A DNA stretch of 64,000 nucleotides from an uncultured Clostridia bacterium (GCA_944392545.1 CALXWW010000003.1:56951-120950); one strand, 5' to 3'; positions 9,568-18,977 are shown, counted from the first letter of the stretch. Numbers and translations: made by a program. Notes: generated by a model not told the origin, from the letters alone.

Positions 9568-10614
9568 CTATGACAGTTGATATTTTGTGTTGTCTTCTAC
9601 AATCTCCAGAGATAGTGTGCATTTGGAATATTTACCTGGATGAGCCATAACATTGTAAAGTATATCCTCAAAAATATAGTTTACTGTGTTGCTCAGTTCT
9701 CTTGCACCAGTATCTAATTTTAAAGACTTGGCAGCAATTTCTTCAAAGATTTTCCCATTATATTGCAATGATATCCCTGCTTCTCTTAACTCTCTTTGAT
9801 ATCTTCTAAAAATAGAGAGTTGAGATTTTTTTAAGATTTGGACTAAATCTTCCTTTGCAAGTTGTTTCATTTCAACTATTGTGTCAATTCTTCCCACGAA
9901 CTCTTCTGGAAGACCATATTGAATAAGATCTTCTTTAGTATAGCCAGTCTGTTTCTCATCGCTTTCATGTAATGTATTAAAGCCGATTTGATTTTTTCCG
10001 AGCCTTTTCTTTTTTATTTTCTCTATTCCAGAAAAAGCCCCACAAAATACGATAATCAGATTTTTTGTATCAAACATTTCATCAGATTCCAAGTAATATT
10101 CAGCACCTTCAATAATCTTTAGAAGGCTTTTTAGTACTTCTACTCCTGATACATCCCTTGAATCTTTTCCAGCTTTTTTGTCGATTTCATCTATTATTAT
10201 CATACCTTTTTGTGCTTTTTCCAAGTCATAATCAGCTGCTTCTAATAGATTTTCAAGCATATCTTCCACGTCGCCACCATAGTACCCTTCTTTTGTATAC
10301 TTTGTGGCATCTTCGATTGTGTATGGTATGCGTAATCTTTTAGCAATTTGCTTTAGAGTTTCCGTTTTGCCAGTACCGCTCTTTCCAATTACTAAAATGT
10401 TGGTTTTAATTGACTTTAAATAGATTGCTCTATAAATAGCCGTTATGATTTTCCTTACTGCTTCATCCTGTCCTACAATGTATCGCTGTACGTTTTGTTC
10501 CATACATTGAATGGGAGGAACGCTTCTTCTTTTTTTACCTCGATTAGCCCCTTTCTTAAATTGTTTCATACCTCCAGAATCTTGTGTTGGTTTCTTCTTT
10601 TGCCGTATTGTCAT
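9568..10614 (-). CDS. ClpX-like AAA+ ATPase without zinc-binding domain
   Basis: A 348-residue AAA+ protein resembling the ClpX core: YIVGQDEAVRKI, Walker A IGKSGTGKTET, Walker B IIIDEIDK, the sensor FCGAF and the C-terminal DTGARELSNTV. The N-terminus is a short basic stretch and lacks the zinc-binding domain of true ClpX, so it may be a specialised unfoldase. It is flanked by its own promoter and terminator. Base composition is visibly richer in GC than its neighbours, and it uses CGA, CGC and, at codon 4, CGG. That CGG (10605-10603) is the only one in this window that must be read as a plain codon. With a strong AGGAGA site before ATG 10614, this suggests recent acquisition. Confidence 0.82.
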   Translation of the reverse strand: MTIRQKKKPTQDSGGMKQFKKGANRGKKRRSVPPIQCMEQNVQRYIVGQDEAVRKIITAIYRAIYLKSIKTNILVIGKSGTGKTETLKQIAKRLRIPYTIEDATKYTKEGYYGGDVEDMLENLLEAADYDLEKAQKGMIIIDEIDKKAGKDSRDVSGVEVLKSLLKIIEGAEYYLESDEMFDTKNLIIVFCGAFSGIEKIKKKRLGKNQIGFNTLHESDEKQTGYTKEDLIQYGLPEEFVGRIDTIVEMKQLAKEDLVQILKKSQLSIFRRYQRELREAGISLQYNGKIFEEIAAKSLKLDTGARELSNTVNYIFEDILYNVMAHPGKYSKCTLSLEIVEDNTKYQLS

Positions 10615-10664
10615 AGCTACTCTCCTTTCAGTTTAGAGAAGAATTTATAAAAAGAATATGTATA

Positions 10665-10694
10665 ATTATATCACACTTTTGAGCTGCTTGTAAA
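10665..10694 (-). promoter_or_regulatory. Sigma-A type promoter of the AAA ATPase gene
   Basis: TTTACA (10694-10689), an 18-base spacer and TATAAT (10670-10665), ending about 50 bases before the start codon. Confidence 0.6.
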
Positions 10695-10736
10695 TATATT
10701 ATGGCAACAAAATGTTGTATCTGGCCCTTTGTTAAA

Positions 10737-10770
10737 AAAAGGAACAAAGAGTGTGTCCCTTGTTCCTTTT
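10737..10770 (-). terminator. Terminator after the GME-like gene
   Basis: Perfect arms AAAAGGAACAA and TTGTTCCTTTT around a 12-base loop, followed by seven T residues on the minus strand, directly after the stop codon. Confidence 0.9.
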
Positions 10771-11434
10771 CTATATAACTATTCCTCCACCATAATCGTA
10801 GACGTCTAGTCCTTTAAAATCTATTAATTCTAGGTCATATTTATTTATATGGTCTAATATCTTTCCTTTGTTTTCTAACTTATTTATATCTCCAAATATC
10901 ATAAATTTATTGTTGAATACTAATGTCGCGCCTCCTATAAATCCACTCATTTCTGATAATGTTCCATCTCTTTTTAGGAGTTTTATATTATTTTCTTCTA
11001 TATATAATACATCTATTCCTATTTTTAGTAGTTCTTCTTCTATATTTTTATCTGTTGTAATGCATGAATTACTACTTGTTATCGCTATTGAGCATTTTGT
11101 ATATCCTTGTTTTACTAATATGTCTGGTTTTATACTTTTATCTGTATATATGCTACCTATTATTTTATCTCCTATTTGACATGTATTGTATAAAACATCT
11201 TTTGGATATTTTTTACCGTACTTTATTTACGCCTGTCACTGATTCTGGTAGGTGCACCGGTGCATTTGGTGCCTCTATTATTTTATTATCTATTTTGCAG
11301 TAAAATATATCACTATGTCCTGATATTTCTTCATATACTTCATCTGACAACGGTAATTTTATTACTTCAAAATATTCTTTTAAAAATTCTAATTCAATAT
11401 TTCTTATTCTTTCATCTATAATTAGTTTTCTCAT
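10771..11434 (-). CDS. GME-fold-like protein (possibly DUF6873 family), +1 shift at CGG
   Basis: A 220-residue protein once the frames are joined. The first frame covers residues 1-72 (ending VTGVNKV). The second begins GKKYPKDVLYN and ends in LIDFKGLDVYDYGGGIVI. The late GFIGGATLVF and DYGGG stretches recall the guanidino-group-modifying-enzyme fold of DUF6873 proteins, but I recall this family only loosely. The junction is CGG at 11218-11216, immediately followed in the zero frame by TAA. Skipping the C gives V-G-K-K-Y. A clean terminator follows the gene. Confidence 0.7.
11216..11218 (-). other. CGG +1 frameshift site in the GME-like gene
   Basis: Zero-frame AAA GTA CGG TAA is a stop one codon after CGG. 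Skipping the C reads AAA GTA GGT AAA AAA TAT (K V G K K Y), and the frame then stays open for 149 codons including the stop. Confidence 0.85.
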
Positions 11435-11507
11435 TTTTTATTTGTCTTTCTTTTTATCTATATTTTAATATTCCTTATTTTTTCTAAATAAAACAATATA
11501 TATTATT

Positions 11508-12236
11508 CTATACACCTGCATTTTCTGTAAGCATAAATCCAGCATATACTGTAGAATATTCTGCTGTAATTTCTTTTACTAACTCTTTTTCTTCTTCCAT
11601 CAATGCAGTTCCTAGATTAGACATTTTTTTGTCTAATTTCTGTGTCATTTTTGCACAGTCTTTTAGTTCCTTTTTTATGTTTTTTGGTACTTGCTTATCA
11701 TATTTATAGTTTATTTTATGTTCTAAACTTGCCCAAAAGTCCATCGCCATTGTTCTTATTTGAATCTCTACTTTTACATCTATTGTCCCTATAGATAAAC
11801 TTACTGGTACAGATACAACTAAATGATAACTTGAATATCCACTCTCTTTTGGTGTCGCAACATAATCTTTTTTCTTTAGTACTGTTATACCTGACATATT
11901 TTCAATCATTTCTACTATTTTATATATATCTGGTATAAATGAGCAAATTATTCTTATCCCAGCTATATCATTAATTGTTTTAATTAAATTTTCGTAATTA
12001 AGTTCCAATCCTTTTTTCTTTAATTTATTAACTATGCTTTCTTTACTTTTTATTCTGCTACTTGTATGCTCTATCGGATTATATTTATGCAAAACTTTAA
12101 ATTCTTCACTTATTGTGTTTATTCTTCCTTCTAATTGTTGTAGTGCTGCTGTATACATGAATATGAGCCTTTTATATTCCATATCTTTTTGTAATCCATC
12201 CTCTTTTCTTACTACTAGATTTTCTATAATAATCAA
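11508..12236 (-). CDS. relQ: Small alarmone synthetase (RelQ/YjbM-like GTP pyrophosphokinase)
   Basis: A (p)ppGpp synthetase-only protein of about 240 residues. The RelA/SpoT synthetase motifs are present: DIAGIRIICSF, ESGYSSYHLVV, and VEIQIRTMAMDFWASLEHKINYK as the substrate-binding C-terminal part. No hydrolase domain. It makes stringent-response alarmones from ATP and GDP or GTP. The start is unusual: the only standard start codon (TTG 12236) directly abuts the AAAGGAG site. In-frame ATT at 12230 (spacing 6) or ATA at 12227 (spacing 9) are better placed, so initiation may again be at ATT. Confidence 0.9.
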   Translation of the reverse strand: MIIIENLVVRKEDGLQKDMEYKRLIFMYTAALQQLEGRINTISEEFKVLHKYNPIEHTSSRIKSKESIVNKLKKKGLELNYENLIKTINDIAGIRIICSFIPDIYKIVEMIENMSGITVLKKKDYVATPKESGYSSYHLVVSVPVSLSIGTIDVKVEIQIRTMAMDFWASLEHKINYKYDKQVPKNIKKELKDCAKMTQKLDKKMSNLGTALMEEEKELVKEITAEYSTVYAGFMLTENAGV

Positions 12237-12306
12237 CTCCTTTGTATAATTTATACACTACTTTTATGTCCAATATGTGTAATTTTACTGTTTATTTAAA
12301 GTTTTG

Positions 12307-13437
12307 TCAAATTATTTTATTTAAGTTAGTATCAGTAGTAAAATTAGATACATTGTATATGAAAACAACATCAGTAATTCCATTTTCTTTTGCATATTTT
12401 GCATAATCAAAATTTGTGTAACGAGGATCTAAAAAGTGTATTTCTTTATAATTTTGGCACATAAATTGGGCCATAATATGCGCATATGAATCTTTAATTA
12501 CAAGTAGTTTCTTGTCATTACTTACTTTAGTCTTTATAACAACTTTGCTATTATTCCCATTTAAAAAATATGAATATTTGTCTTTTCCTGCTAAATATTT
12601 TTCATTAAAAATAGTATTTATTTTCTCTTTATCATATATGCCTTCTTGTAAGTTGTTATTAATTTCATTTTGATATGCAAATATTTGGTCTGACTTTTGA
12701 TTTAATATTTGCGCTTTTGAATCAAATGTACCTAAAAAGTCATTAGACACATTAACTTTTTCAAAGTTTTCTAATGGAGTAGCTTTTATTTGTGCTGCTT
12801 TACAAAATTCACTATATGCTACATATGCACCATCACTGTTAAAATGATGATCCGTTTTAAAATATAATGGATAAGTTTCGTTTTCCTCTTTTACCTTTTT
12901 GGTTACATTTATATTTATCGTATCTTTACTTTTTGAGTATATATAATTAATTATACTTTCTTGATTTTCTACTTCTACTCCATCTGGTAATTTATCGCTA
13001 TTTATATAAATTGAGTTTGGAATTATTAAAAGATAAGTAGATATATTTAATTTATTCATATCTTGTGAAAAACTAGAAATTGTTTGAATATTATCATTAA
13101 CTTTTTCCTTCTCCGTCTCTGTATATCTAAACTTTTCAAACAAATACCCATCTTTTCCAATATATACACCATTATTCTCTTTTTTCCCCATCACATTAAT
13201 TTCCCACCAGGAATTAATATGTAAATAAGTATTTCTAAATGCAAAATGATCGTTGATATAGCTATTTACCCCATTTAAATAATCTCCTGATAAGAAATTA
13301 TTAAATGAAAGGTTTGGTATAGTAGCAAGCATCCTATTTTCTTCTTCTGAAAAAACTTGTTTTGGCCATATAAAGTTTATGATAATTATAATAATCCAGA
13401 CTGGCATAAATATACAAAAAAATATTCTACTTTTCAT
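12307..13437 (-). CDS. DHHW/AlgX-like envelope protein
   Basis: A 376-residue protein with one N-terminal membrane helix (about 6-24) and an extracytoplasmic SGNH-like domain. The named DHHW family motif appears as YFKTDHHFNSDGAYVAY, and the N-terminal part has NDHFAFRNTYLHINSW. DHHW proteins are partners of MBOAT acyltransferases and are related to AlgX and AlgJ, which finish O-acetyl transfer to extracellular polymers. It is the last gene of the six-gene operon 17638-12307 and lies 12 bases after the MBOAT gene, which supports a shared job. Confidence 0.85.
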   Translation of the reverse strand: MKSRIFFCIFMPVWIIIIIINFIWPKQVFSEEENRMLATIPNLSFNNFLSGDYLNGVNSYINDHFAFRNTYLHINSWWEINVMGKKENNGVYIGKDGYLFEKFRYTETEKEKVNDNIQTISSFSQDMNKLNISTYLLIIPNSIYINSDKLPDGVEVENQESIINYIYSKSKDTININVTKKVKEENETYPLYFKTDHHFNSDGAYVAYSEFCKAAQIKATPLENFEKVNVSNDFLGTFDSKAQILNQKSDQIFAYQNEINNNLQEGIYDKEKINTIFNEKYLAGKDKYSYFLNGNNSKVVIKTKVSNDKKLLVIKDSYAHIMAQFMCQNYKEIHFLDPRYTNFDYAKYAKENGITDVVFIYNVSNFTTDTNLNKII

Positions 13438-13449
13438 AAGTTTCTCCTT

Positions 13450-14875
13450 TTAAAATCTAAAATATAGGAATGGGTTAAAACTATTGTTTACCAGACTTGC
13501 TGTGCTTATTAAAACAATGGCCACATAGCAAATACTACTAAATGCATATCCTATATATTTAATTTGCTGTTTTCTTTTCTTTAATAAACTTATTATTTTA
13601 TCTTTTATTTTAAATATTGGTATACTACATATAACTCCTATTATAATAATTACAATGTAATTTTTTAAATAATATATTGTTTCTGGGCTTATTAAGCTTA
13701 CTCCGTTTAATCCAAACATTGTGCTTAAATAATTTCCAATTTGTTTTAAGTCTTCAAATGCAAATATTACCCAGCTTATTAATACTAAGGTTATAACATA
13801 TAAATGTCTGAAAAAGGCTGGCATTTTTTCTAATAATTTTAGTATAAATATTTTCTCTATTATCAGTATTATTCCAAAATATACCCCCCAAAGTATAAAA
13901 TTCCAAGATGCACCGTGCCATGCACCGAGTAAGTGCCCATACAATTAATATATTTATAATTTGTTTTGCAAGTCCTTTTCTATTTCCTCCAAGTGGTATA
14001 TATATATAATCTCTAAACCAGCTGCTTAATGTAATATGCCATCTTCTCCAAAATTCTGTGATACTTTGACTAATATATGGTAAATTAAAGTTTTCATCAA
14101 AATCCATACCGAATATTTTAGCTAAACCTATTGCCATATCTGAGTATCCACTAAAATCGAAATATATTTGTAATGCAAATGATACTATTCCTAACCAAGA
14201 TAGTAAAACTGTCATTTCTCCAAACGTACCAGTTTCTATAGTATTCCATAAAGTCCCAATATTATTAGCTATTAAAACTTTTTTTCCAAGTCCTATAATA
14301 AATCTTTTCATTCCTATAGAAAAATTATCCATACTTATCTTTTTGTCTACTAATTCTTCATCGACTGTTTCATATCTTACAATAGGTCCTGCAATAATTT
14401 GTGGAAATAATGTAGTATATGTTAAATAATTGTAAAAGCTTTTTTCACACTTCACAGTACCCCTATATACATCAATTATATATGATAATGATTGAAATGT
14501 GTTGAATGATACTCCTATTGGTAAAGGTATGTTGAGAAGCGGTATATTAAGTTTTGTTATATTATTTATATTTGCTATAATAAAATCTGCATATTTAAAG
14601 AAGAATAATATTAATAGATTTACTCCTATATCTATCCATAAATATACTCTTTTTTTGTTTTTATTTTCCCAATTTTGATTTATCTTGTTTCCACACCAGA
14701 AATCCATTACTGCTAAAATTAACATTATTGGAATATATCTTATTTCTCCCCAAGCAAAGAATATAAAACTCGCTATAATCATTACTAAATTTTTTAATTT
14801 CTTTGGTACAATAAAATATATTAATAACATTAGTGGTAAAAAAATGTATAAAAATACTATGCTACTAAATACCAT
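13450..14875 (-). CDS. MBOAT family O-acyltransferase (AlgI/DltB-like), +1 shift at CGG
   Basis: A 474-residue polytopic membrane acyltransferase that moves acyl groups across the membrane to an outside acceptor. Landmarks are FNTFQSLSYIIDVYRG, YFDFSGYSDMAIGLA, NLPYISQSITEFWRRWHITLS and, after the junction, the catalytic histidine in GAWHGASWNF. The junction is CGG at 13927-13925: ACT CGG TGC becomes ACT GGT GCA, restoring T-G-A-W-H-G. Without the shift the zero frame runs 56 more unrelated codons and loses the catalytic histidine. It follows the anti-sigma gene in the operon and precedes the DHHW protein. Confidence 0.9.
13925..13927 (-). other. CGG +1 frameshift site in the MBOAT gene
   Basis: Zero-frame CTT ACT CGG TGC ATG becomes CTT ACT GGT GCA TGG CAC GGT (L T G A W H G). 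The next CGG in the sequence, ten bases later, is out of the restored frame (CAC GGT) and is not a shift site. Confidence 0.88.
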
Positions 14876-14911
14876 ATTTTTTTCTCCTTGTTAAGTCTAT
14901 ATTTTTAATAT

Positions 14912-15784
14912 TCAGATTTGTACAGTATTTGGAATTATAAAGTTTTGGATTCCCATATATCCAGGTGCTATATCATATTTTTGGAACACTATTACAACTT
15001 TTTTGTCTTGATTAATATAAAAGTTATGGTATTCATTTTTTATTCCAGAAAATCCTCCCTTATCTTTATCAAAATATAAGTTGTTTTCATAGTCATTTTC
15101 TTTTCTTTCTTTTATTTGTTTATTAACTTCTTTATCTACTATTCCTTTGTAGTTACTTCCTAATACATCCTTTAAATTTAGTTCTCTACCATTCTCTATA
15201 TCTATGTTATAAAAATATTGTTCTTGATATGCAGAAGCGGAACTTTCACTTTTTGTAATAACAAATGAAATTAAATCTTCACTCTGGTATGTTATTTCAT
15301 AATCAATATTTATTTTAGTTGGAATATAATCTTCCATTGTTCCACCGGTTGCTAAAACAGCTTCTTTATATTCTTCTGCTCTTTTTTCTGCTTCTTCTAA
15401 TACTTGATTTATTTTCATAGATATCTCATAGTTTATTCTATTTTCTAAATCTGAATTTCCTGTATTTCTTATTGCTGGTATTTTTGCATCAATAAGTTTA
15501 ATTTCATCTTCTTCTTTGTATTCCCTTACTGTAAAAACTTCTGCAATACTTCCAAGTATTGGTACATCTTCCATAGCTTTAGCAAAGCTTTCGTTTGTAT
15601 TTAATAATATTACAAATAAAGCAAATGTTGTAGCCAAAGTGGCTGTAGCACTTTTAAAGTATATTTGTATATTTCTTTTCTTGTGTATTTTATTTTCGTT
15701 TATAGCCTTATTTACAATATAATCTAATTCTTGCGGAATTTTAATAGAATTATATGTTTCTTTAGCTTTTTTAAATACACTCAT
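14912..15784 (-). CDS. RsiV-like anti-sigma factor (DUF4163/DUF3298)
   Basis: A 290-residue single-pass membrane protein: a cytoplasmic part of about 45 residues, a membrane helix near 46-62, then an extracellular region with DUF4163- and DUF3298-type sequence (SFVITKSESSASAYQEQYFYN, GRELNLKDVL, and a C-terminal DIAPGYMGIQNFIIP). In Bacillus and Enterococcus RsiV holds sigma-V at the membrane and releases it on contact with lysozyme. The start overlaps the sigma gene by four bases, typical for a sigma/anti-sigma pair. Confidence 0.85.
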   Translation of the reverse strand: MSVFKKAKETYNSIKIPQELDYIVNKAINENKIHKKRNIQIYFKSATATLATTFALFVILLNTNESFAKAMEDVPILGSIAEVFTVREYKEEDEIKLIDAKIPAIRNTGNSDLENRINYEISMKINQVLEEAEKRAEEYKEAVLATGGTMEDYIPTKINIDYEITYQSEDLISFVITKSESSASAYQEQYFYNIDIENGRELNLKDVLGSNYKGIVDKEVNKQIKERKENDYENNLYFDKDKGGFSGIKNEYHNFYINQDKKVVIVFQKYDIAPGYMGIQNFIIPNTVQI

Positions 15785-16275
15785 ATATTTCTCCTTTCTA
15801 TCTCCTTTTTTATTTCTCCTATTCCTTTGTATAGTCTAGATTTAACCGTATTCGTGTTTGTTTTTGTAATATATGCTATTTCTTCTATCTTCAAGTTTTC
15901 GAAAAATCGCAATATAATAACTGTTTTTACTTTTTGATTTAATCCTTGTATTACTGTATATATATCTAAATTATTTATTACTTCATTTTCATAACTACCG
16001 TTATACACTTCATTTGTAGCGGATTCGTAATCTATAAAATATTTATTTCCTTTATATGCTTTAATAGATTCATTTATTAGAATTCTATAAAACCATGTTT
16101 TTACATATTTCTCTTCTCTTAATTTGTGTATGTTTTCAAGTGATTTAGTTATTGCTTCTTGCACGACATCTAAAGCCAATTCACTGTTTTTGGTATATGT
16201 ATATGCTACTTTATATAATTTTTCTTGATTCTCTTTTATATACTCAATTAGTATTTCTTGCGCTACATGTAACAT
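15781..16275 (-). CDS. ECF RNA polymerase sigma factor (sigma-V like)
   Basis: A 164-residue ECF sigma factor. Region 2 is YKVAYTYTKNSELALDVVQEA followed by VKTWFYRILINESI; region 4 is IVILRFFENLKIEEIAYIT and NTVKSRLYKGI with the helix-turn-helix. The start at 16275 has an AGGAAGGA site seven bases upstream. It is co-transcribed with the overlapping RsiV-like gene and with the acyltransferase genes, which suggests that it controls its own operon. Confidence 0.92.
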   Translation of the reverse strand: MLHVAQEILIEYIKENQEKLYKVAYTYTKNSELALDVVQEAITKSLENIHKLREEKYVKTWFYRILINESIKAYKGNKYFIDYESATNEVYNGSYENEVINNLDIYTVIQGLNQKVKTVIILRFFENLKIEEIAYITKTNTNTVKSRLYKGIGEIKKEIERRNI

Positions 16276-16289
16276 CTTATATCCTTCCT

Positions 16290-16769
16290 CTATTTTAAAT
16301 ATTCATTTAATAATCCGTTAATTGTTTGACTGTCATTGGATATACACAAAATAATATAATTTCCTTGTACTTTTAAAATTTTATTATCTATCTTTCCTAC
16401 TTCTTTTGGTAAATAACTTTGAAAAGCTTCTTTTCTTTCTTGTAATCGTGTTTCAATTTTAGACTTAACACTATTTAAATTGCTTTTATCTGTTACTTCT
16501 AATATTACAATTTCTTCACTTGTTGCCCCACTTCCTTGATATGAAACTAATCCTTTAATTTCATCTTTATTAAAATTATAATCTTTCAAAATCATTTCAT
16601 AATCTACTTTTATTAATTCATCTTCAAAAGAATTAGTCTCCGCAATTTTTAGTGCTAATTCTTCTACATTTATTTGAATATCTTTATTATTTTTCTTTAT
16701 AAATATTATTATTAAGATTGCAATTAAAATTAACACAATAGTAGCTACTAATATAATTTTTTTCTTCAT
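16290..16769 (-). CDS. DUF4358-like membrane-anchored protein
   Basis: A 159-residue protein with an N-terminal membrane helix (about 5-25) and a small extracellular domain resembling DUF4358, with E-I-V-I-L-E-V-T-D then R-L-Q-E-R-K-E-A-F-Q-S-Y-L-P and a closing KVQGNYIILCISND. Function unknown. In Clostridia such genes often accompany MBOAT, DHHW and SGNH genes, as here (14 bases before the sigma gene, 21 after the SGNH gene). Confidence 0.75.
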   Translation of the reverse strand: MKKKIILVATIVLILIAILIIIFIKKNNKDIQINVEELALKIAETNSFEDELIKVDYEMILKDYNFNKDEIKGLVSYQGSGATSEEIVILEVTDKSNLNSVKSKIETRLQERKEAFQSYLPKEVGKIDNKILKVQGNYIILCISNDSQTINGLLNEYLK

Positions 16770-16789
16770 TTTTGTATTCCTCCTATATT

Positions 16790-17638
16790 TTAAGAATTAT
16801 TTTTTAAATAATTAAGCCATTTTTCACAATAATCAATGTCCAAATGTACCCCATCCATGCTAGCTTCCTCTGGTAAATATCCTTGACTGTCTACTAAAGT
16901 AGACTTTACATCTAAATAAGTAACATTTTCCTCTTTTGCAACTTCTTTTACAAGCTTATTAAATTTTTCTACATTTTTATTGTTAAATATTTCATCATTA
17001 TCACTTTTACTTTTTGTCATAGGTATAATTGATTGAATATATATTTTGCAGTTTGGTTGTATTTTTTTTATTTCATTTATTAATTCTTTGTATTTAATTT
17101 TAAACACTTGAGGATAAGACCATCCAAGTTCATTTAATCCTAACATTATATATACAGATTTTATATTTTTATTCTTCATATCTTGCAAAAGAGTAATCTT
17201 TTTCCCATCTTGTGTCTGTACAAATTCTTTAGTTATAGCTGTATCGACCATTAGTCCAATGTACGAATAATCTTGTACTTCTTTTAATCCATTGTACATA
17301 ATAAGACCTTGTGTCCTTGAATCACCTATAAACGCTACTGTACTGTCAAACTCTACTGGTTTGTTTTTAGAAGTATCCTTGTTTTCTTCTTTTAAATCTC
17401 CACTTTCTTTATTACCTTCCTCATTCTTTACAGTATTGTTTTGGCTTGAATCTATTATCTGGTTTATCTTACTATATTTATTATCATCAGTACTTTCTTT
17501 GTTTACATTTTTAATAACAAATGTTCCTGCAATACTTCCAATTATTAATATCAAAATTAAAGGTGTAAATGATGATAAAAGTCTTGCTCTTGATTTAGTT
17601 ATTTTATTGCTATTTTTTCTATAATAATTTCCATTCAT
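16790..17638 (-). CDS. SGNH/GDSL hydrolase, membrane anchored
   Basis: A 282-residue protein with a basic N-terminus, a membrane helix at about 23-46, a low-complexity linker (D, N, E, K) and an SGNH esterase domain. Block I is VAFIGDSRTQGL (Ser), block III is MLGLNELGWSY (Asn) and block V is MDGVHLDIDY (Asp and His). It would act outside the membrane as an O-acetyl esterase or transferase. It is the first gene of the six-gene operon, with rsiV-like, sigma and MBOAT genes downstream. Confidence 0.85.
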   Translation of the reverse strand: MNGNYYRKNSNKITKSRARLLSSFTPLILILIIGSIAGTFVIKNVNKESTDDNKYSKINQIIDSSQNNTVKNEEGNKESGDLKEENKDTSKNKPVEFDSTVAFIGDSRTQGLIMYNGLKEVQDYSYIGLMVDTAITKEFVQTQDGKKITLLQDMKNKNIKSVYIMLGLNELGWSYPQVFKIKYKELINEIKKIQPNCKIYIQSIIPMTKSKSDNDEIFNNKNVEKFNKLVKEVAKEENVTYLDVKSTLVDSQGYLPEEASMDGVHLDIDYCEKWLNYLKNNS

Positions 17639-17693
17639 AGTATATTCATCCTTCCTTATTGTTTTATACTATATTAGACTTATATAAATAGAA

Positions 17694-17728
17694 AAAAGTT
17701 TAAAAAATTTTTTAATTTTTAAACTTTT
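17694..17728 (-). terminator. Terminator after the AI-2E transporter gene
   Basis: Perfect arms AAAAGTTTAAAAA and TTTTTAAACTTTT, 9-base loop, T run on the minus strand. Very AT-rich, hence weak. Confidence 0.55.
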
Positions 17729-17756
17729 AAATTTCAATAAAATTACTAATAATTAT

Positions 17757-18953
17757 TTAAAATTCATTTTCTAAATTTTTTTCTTGTAATTTTTTATTAG
17801 TACTCTCTTGGGTAATTGCATATATTATTGAAACAATTGGAAGACCTACTATCATACCCATTATTCCAAATAGTCCTCCTCCTACTGTAATTGCTACTAA
17901 AACCCATATACTTGGAAGTCCCATATTTTTTCCGACTACATGAGGATATATTAAGTTTCCTTCTACTTGTTGTAAAACTATTATAAAAATTATAAATATT
18001 AATGCTTTAATTGGATCTACTGCAACTATTAAAATTGCACCTATAAAGCCTCCTATGAAAGCGCCAACAATTGGAATAAAGGCTGTTATTGCTGTTAATG
18101 CACCAACTGGCCCTGCATATGGAATATTTAATATAAGCATTCCTATTGCACAAAGCGAGCCTAATATTACCGCCTCTTTTGCTTGACCTGTTAAAAAATT
18201 TCTAAATGAATCTCTTGCAAGTCTAGCTACTTTCAATATATAGTCTGCTTTTTCTTTGTCTAATCTTGCATACACAAATTTCTTTGCTTCTTTTTTTAAT
18301 TCTTCCTTATTTATTAATATATATACTGCAAAGATTATAGCTATAAAGAAATTAATTACATTAGAAATCAAACTAGAAATTTGATTTATCGTTATGTTTA
18401 GCACATCTTTTGATAGGTTAACTATACCATTTTTTAATGCTTCAGTATCTATTTCTATGTTTTGGATAAACATATTGGCTTCTGGAAACTTCTCTGTAAT
18501 TTCAACTCCTAAATCTTGTAAACTCTCTAAATAATTTGGAATATTACTAATCAAATTTCTAATAACATCTATAAATTGTGGTACTATTAATAACAGTATA
18601 ATAGTTATTATAGCTACAATAGTTATTATTGATAATATTATAGCAAAACCTCTATCAAATCTATTTTCTTTTTTACTTTTATTTAATTCTTGTTTTCTAT
18701 TACTTATTTGTTTATGTGTTTTTGCACTTTTGCCACTTTTCTGTCCTATTTTAAATAATTTATTTTCATAAAGTGTCATAAAAATATTCAATATGAACGC
18801 TATTGCAAGTCCCCAGATAAATGGCGATATTATGTTTAAAAATGCTATGCCTGCATTACATACAAACTTTATATTAAGAAGTGCTACTAACAAAATTATA
18901 GCAATTATTACTATCTTTAATATTTGCTTTGTATTTTCTTTATCTAATTTCAT
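17757..18953 (-). CDS. AI-2E family transporter
   Basis: A 398-residue polytopic membrane protein of the AI-2E/TqsA/YtvI group. About seven or eight helices are visible, with a charged cytoplasmic loop near residues 75-100 (SGKSAKTHKQ). The conserved C-terminal half has GYAGPVGALTAITAFIP-like sequence (here IPYAGPVGALTAITAFIPIV), the family stretch QQVEGNLIYPHVVGKNMGLP at residues 312-331, and GLFGIMGMIVGLP. Members export small molecules or act as ion antiporters; the substrate is not predictable. Single-gene unit with terminators on both sides. Confidence 0.92.
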   Translation of the reverse strand: MKLDKENTKQILKIVIIAIILLVALLNIKFVCNAGIAFLNIISPFIWGLAIAFILNIFMTLYENKLFKIGQKSGKSAKTHKQISNRKQELNKSKKENRFDRGFAIILSIITIVAIITIILLLIVPQFIDVIRNLISNIPNYLESLQDLGVEITEKFPEANMFIQNIEIDTEALKNGIVNLSKDVLNITINQISSLISNVINFFIAIIFAVYILINKEELKKEAKKFVYARLDKEKADYILKVARLARDSFRNFLTGQAKEAVILGSLCAIGMLILNIPYAGPVGALTAITAFIPIVGAFIGGFIGAILIVAVDPIKALIFIIFIIVLQQVEGNLIYPHVVGKNMGLPSIWVLVAITVGGGLFGIMGMIVGLPIVSIIYAITQESTNKKLQEKNLENEF

Positions 18954-18977
18954 CTTTTCCTCCTATTATAGAAAAAT

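Noticed and set aside
13915..13920. Second CGG near the MBOAT shift site as another shift
   Set aside because: In the restored frame it is CAC GGT (H G of the catalytic motif) and needs no shift.
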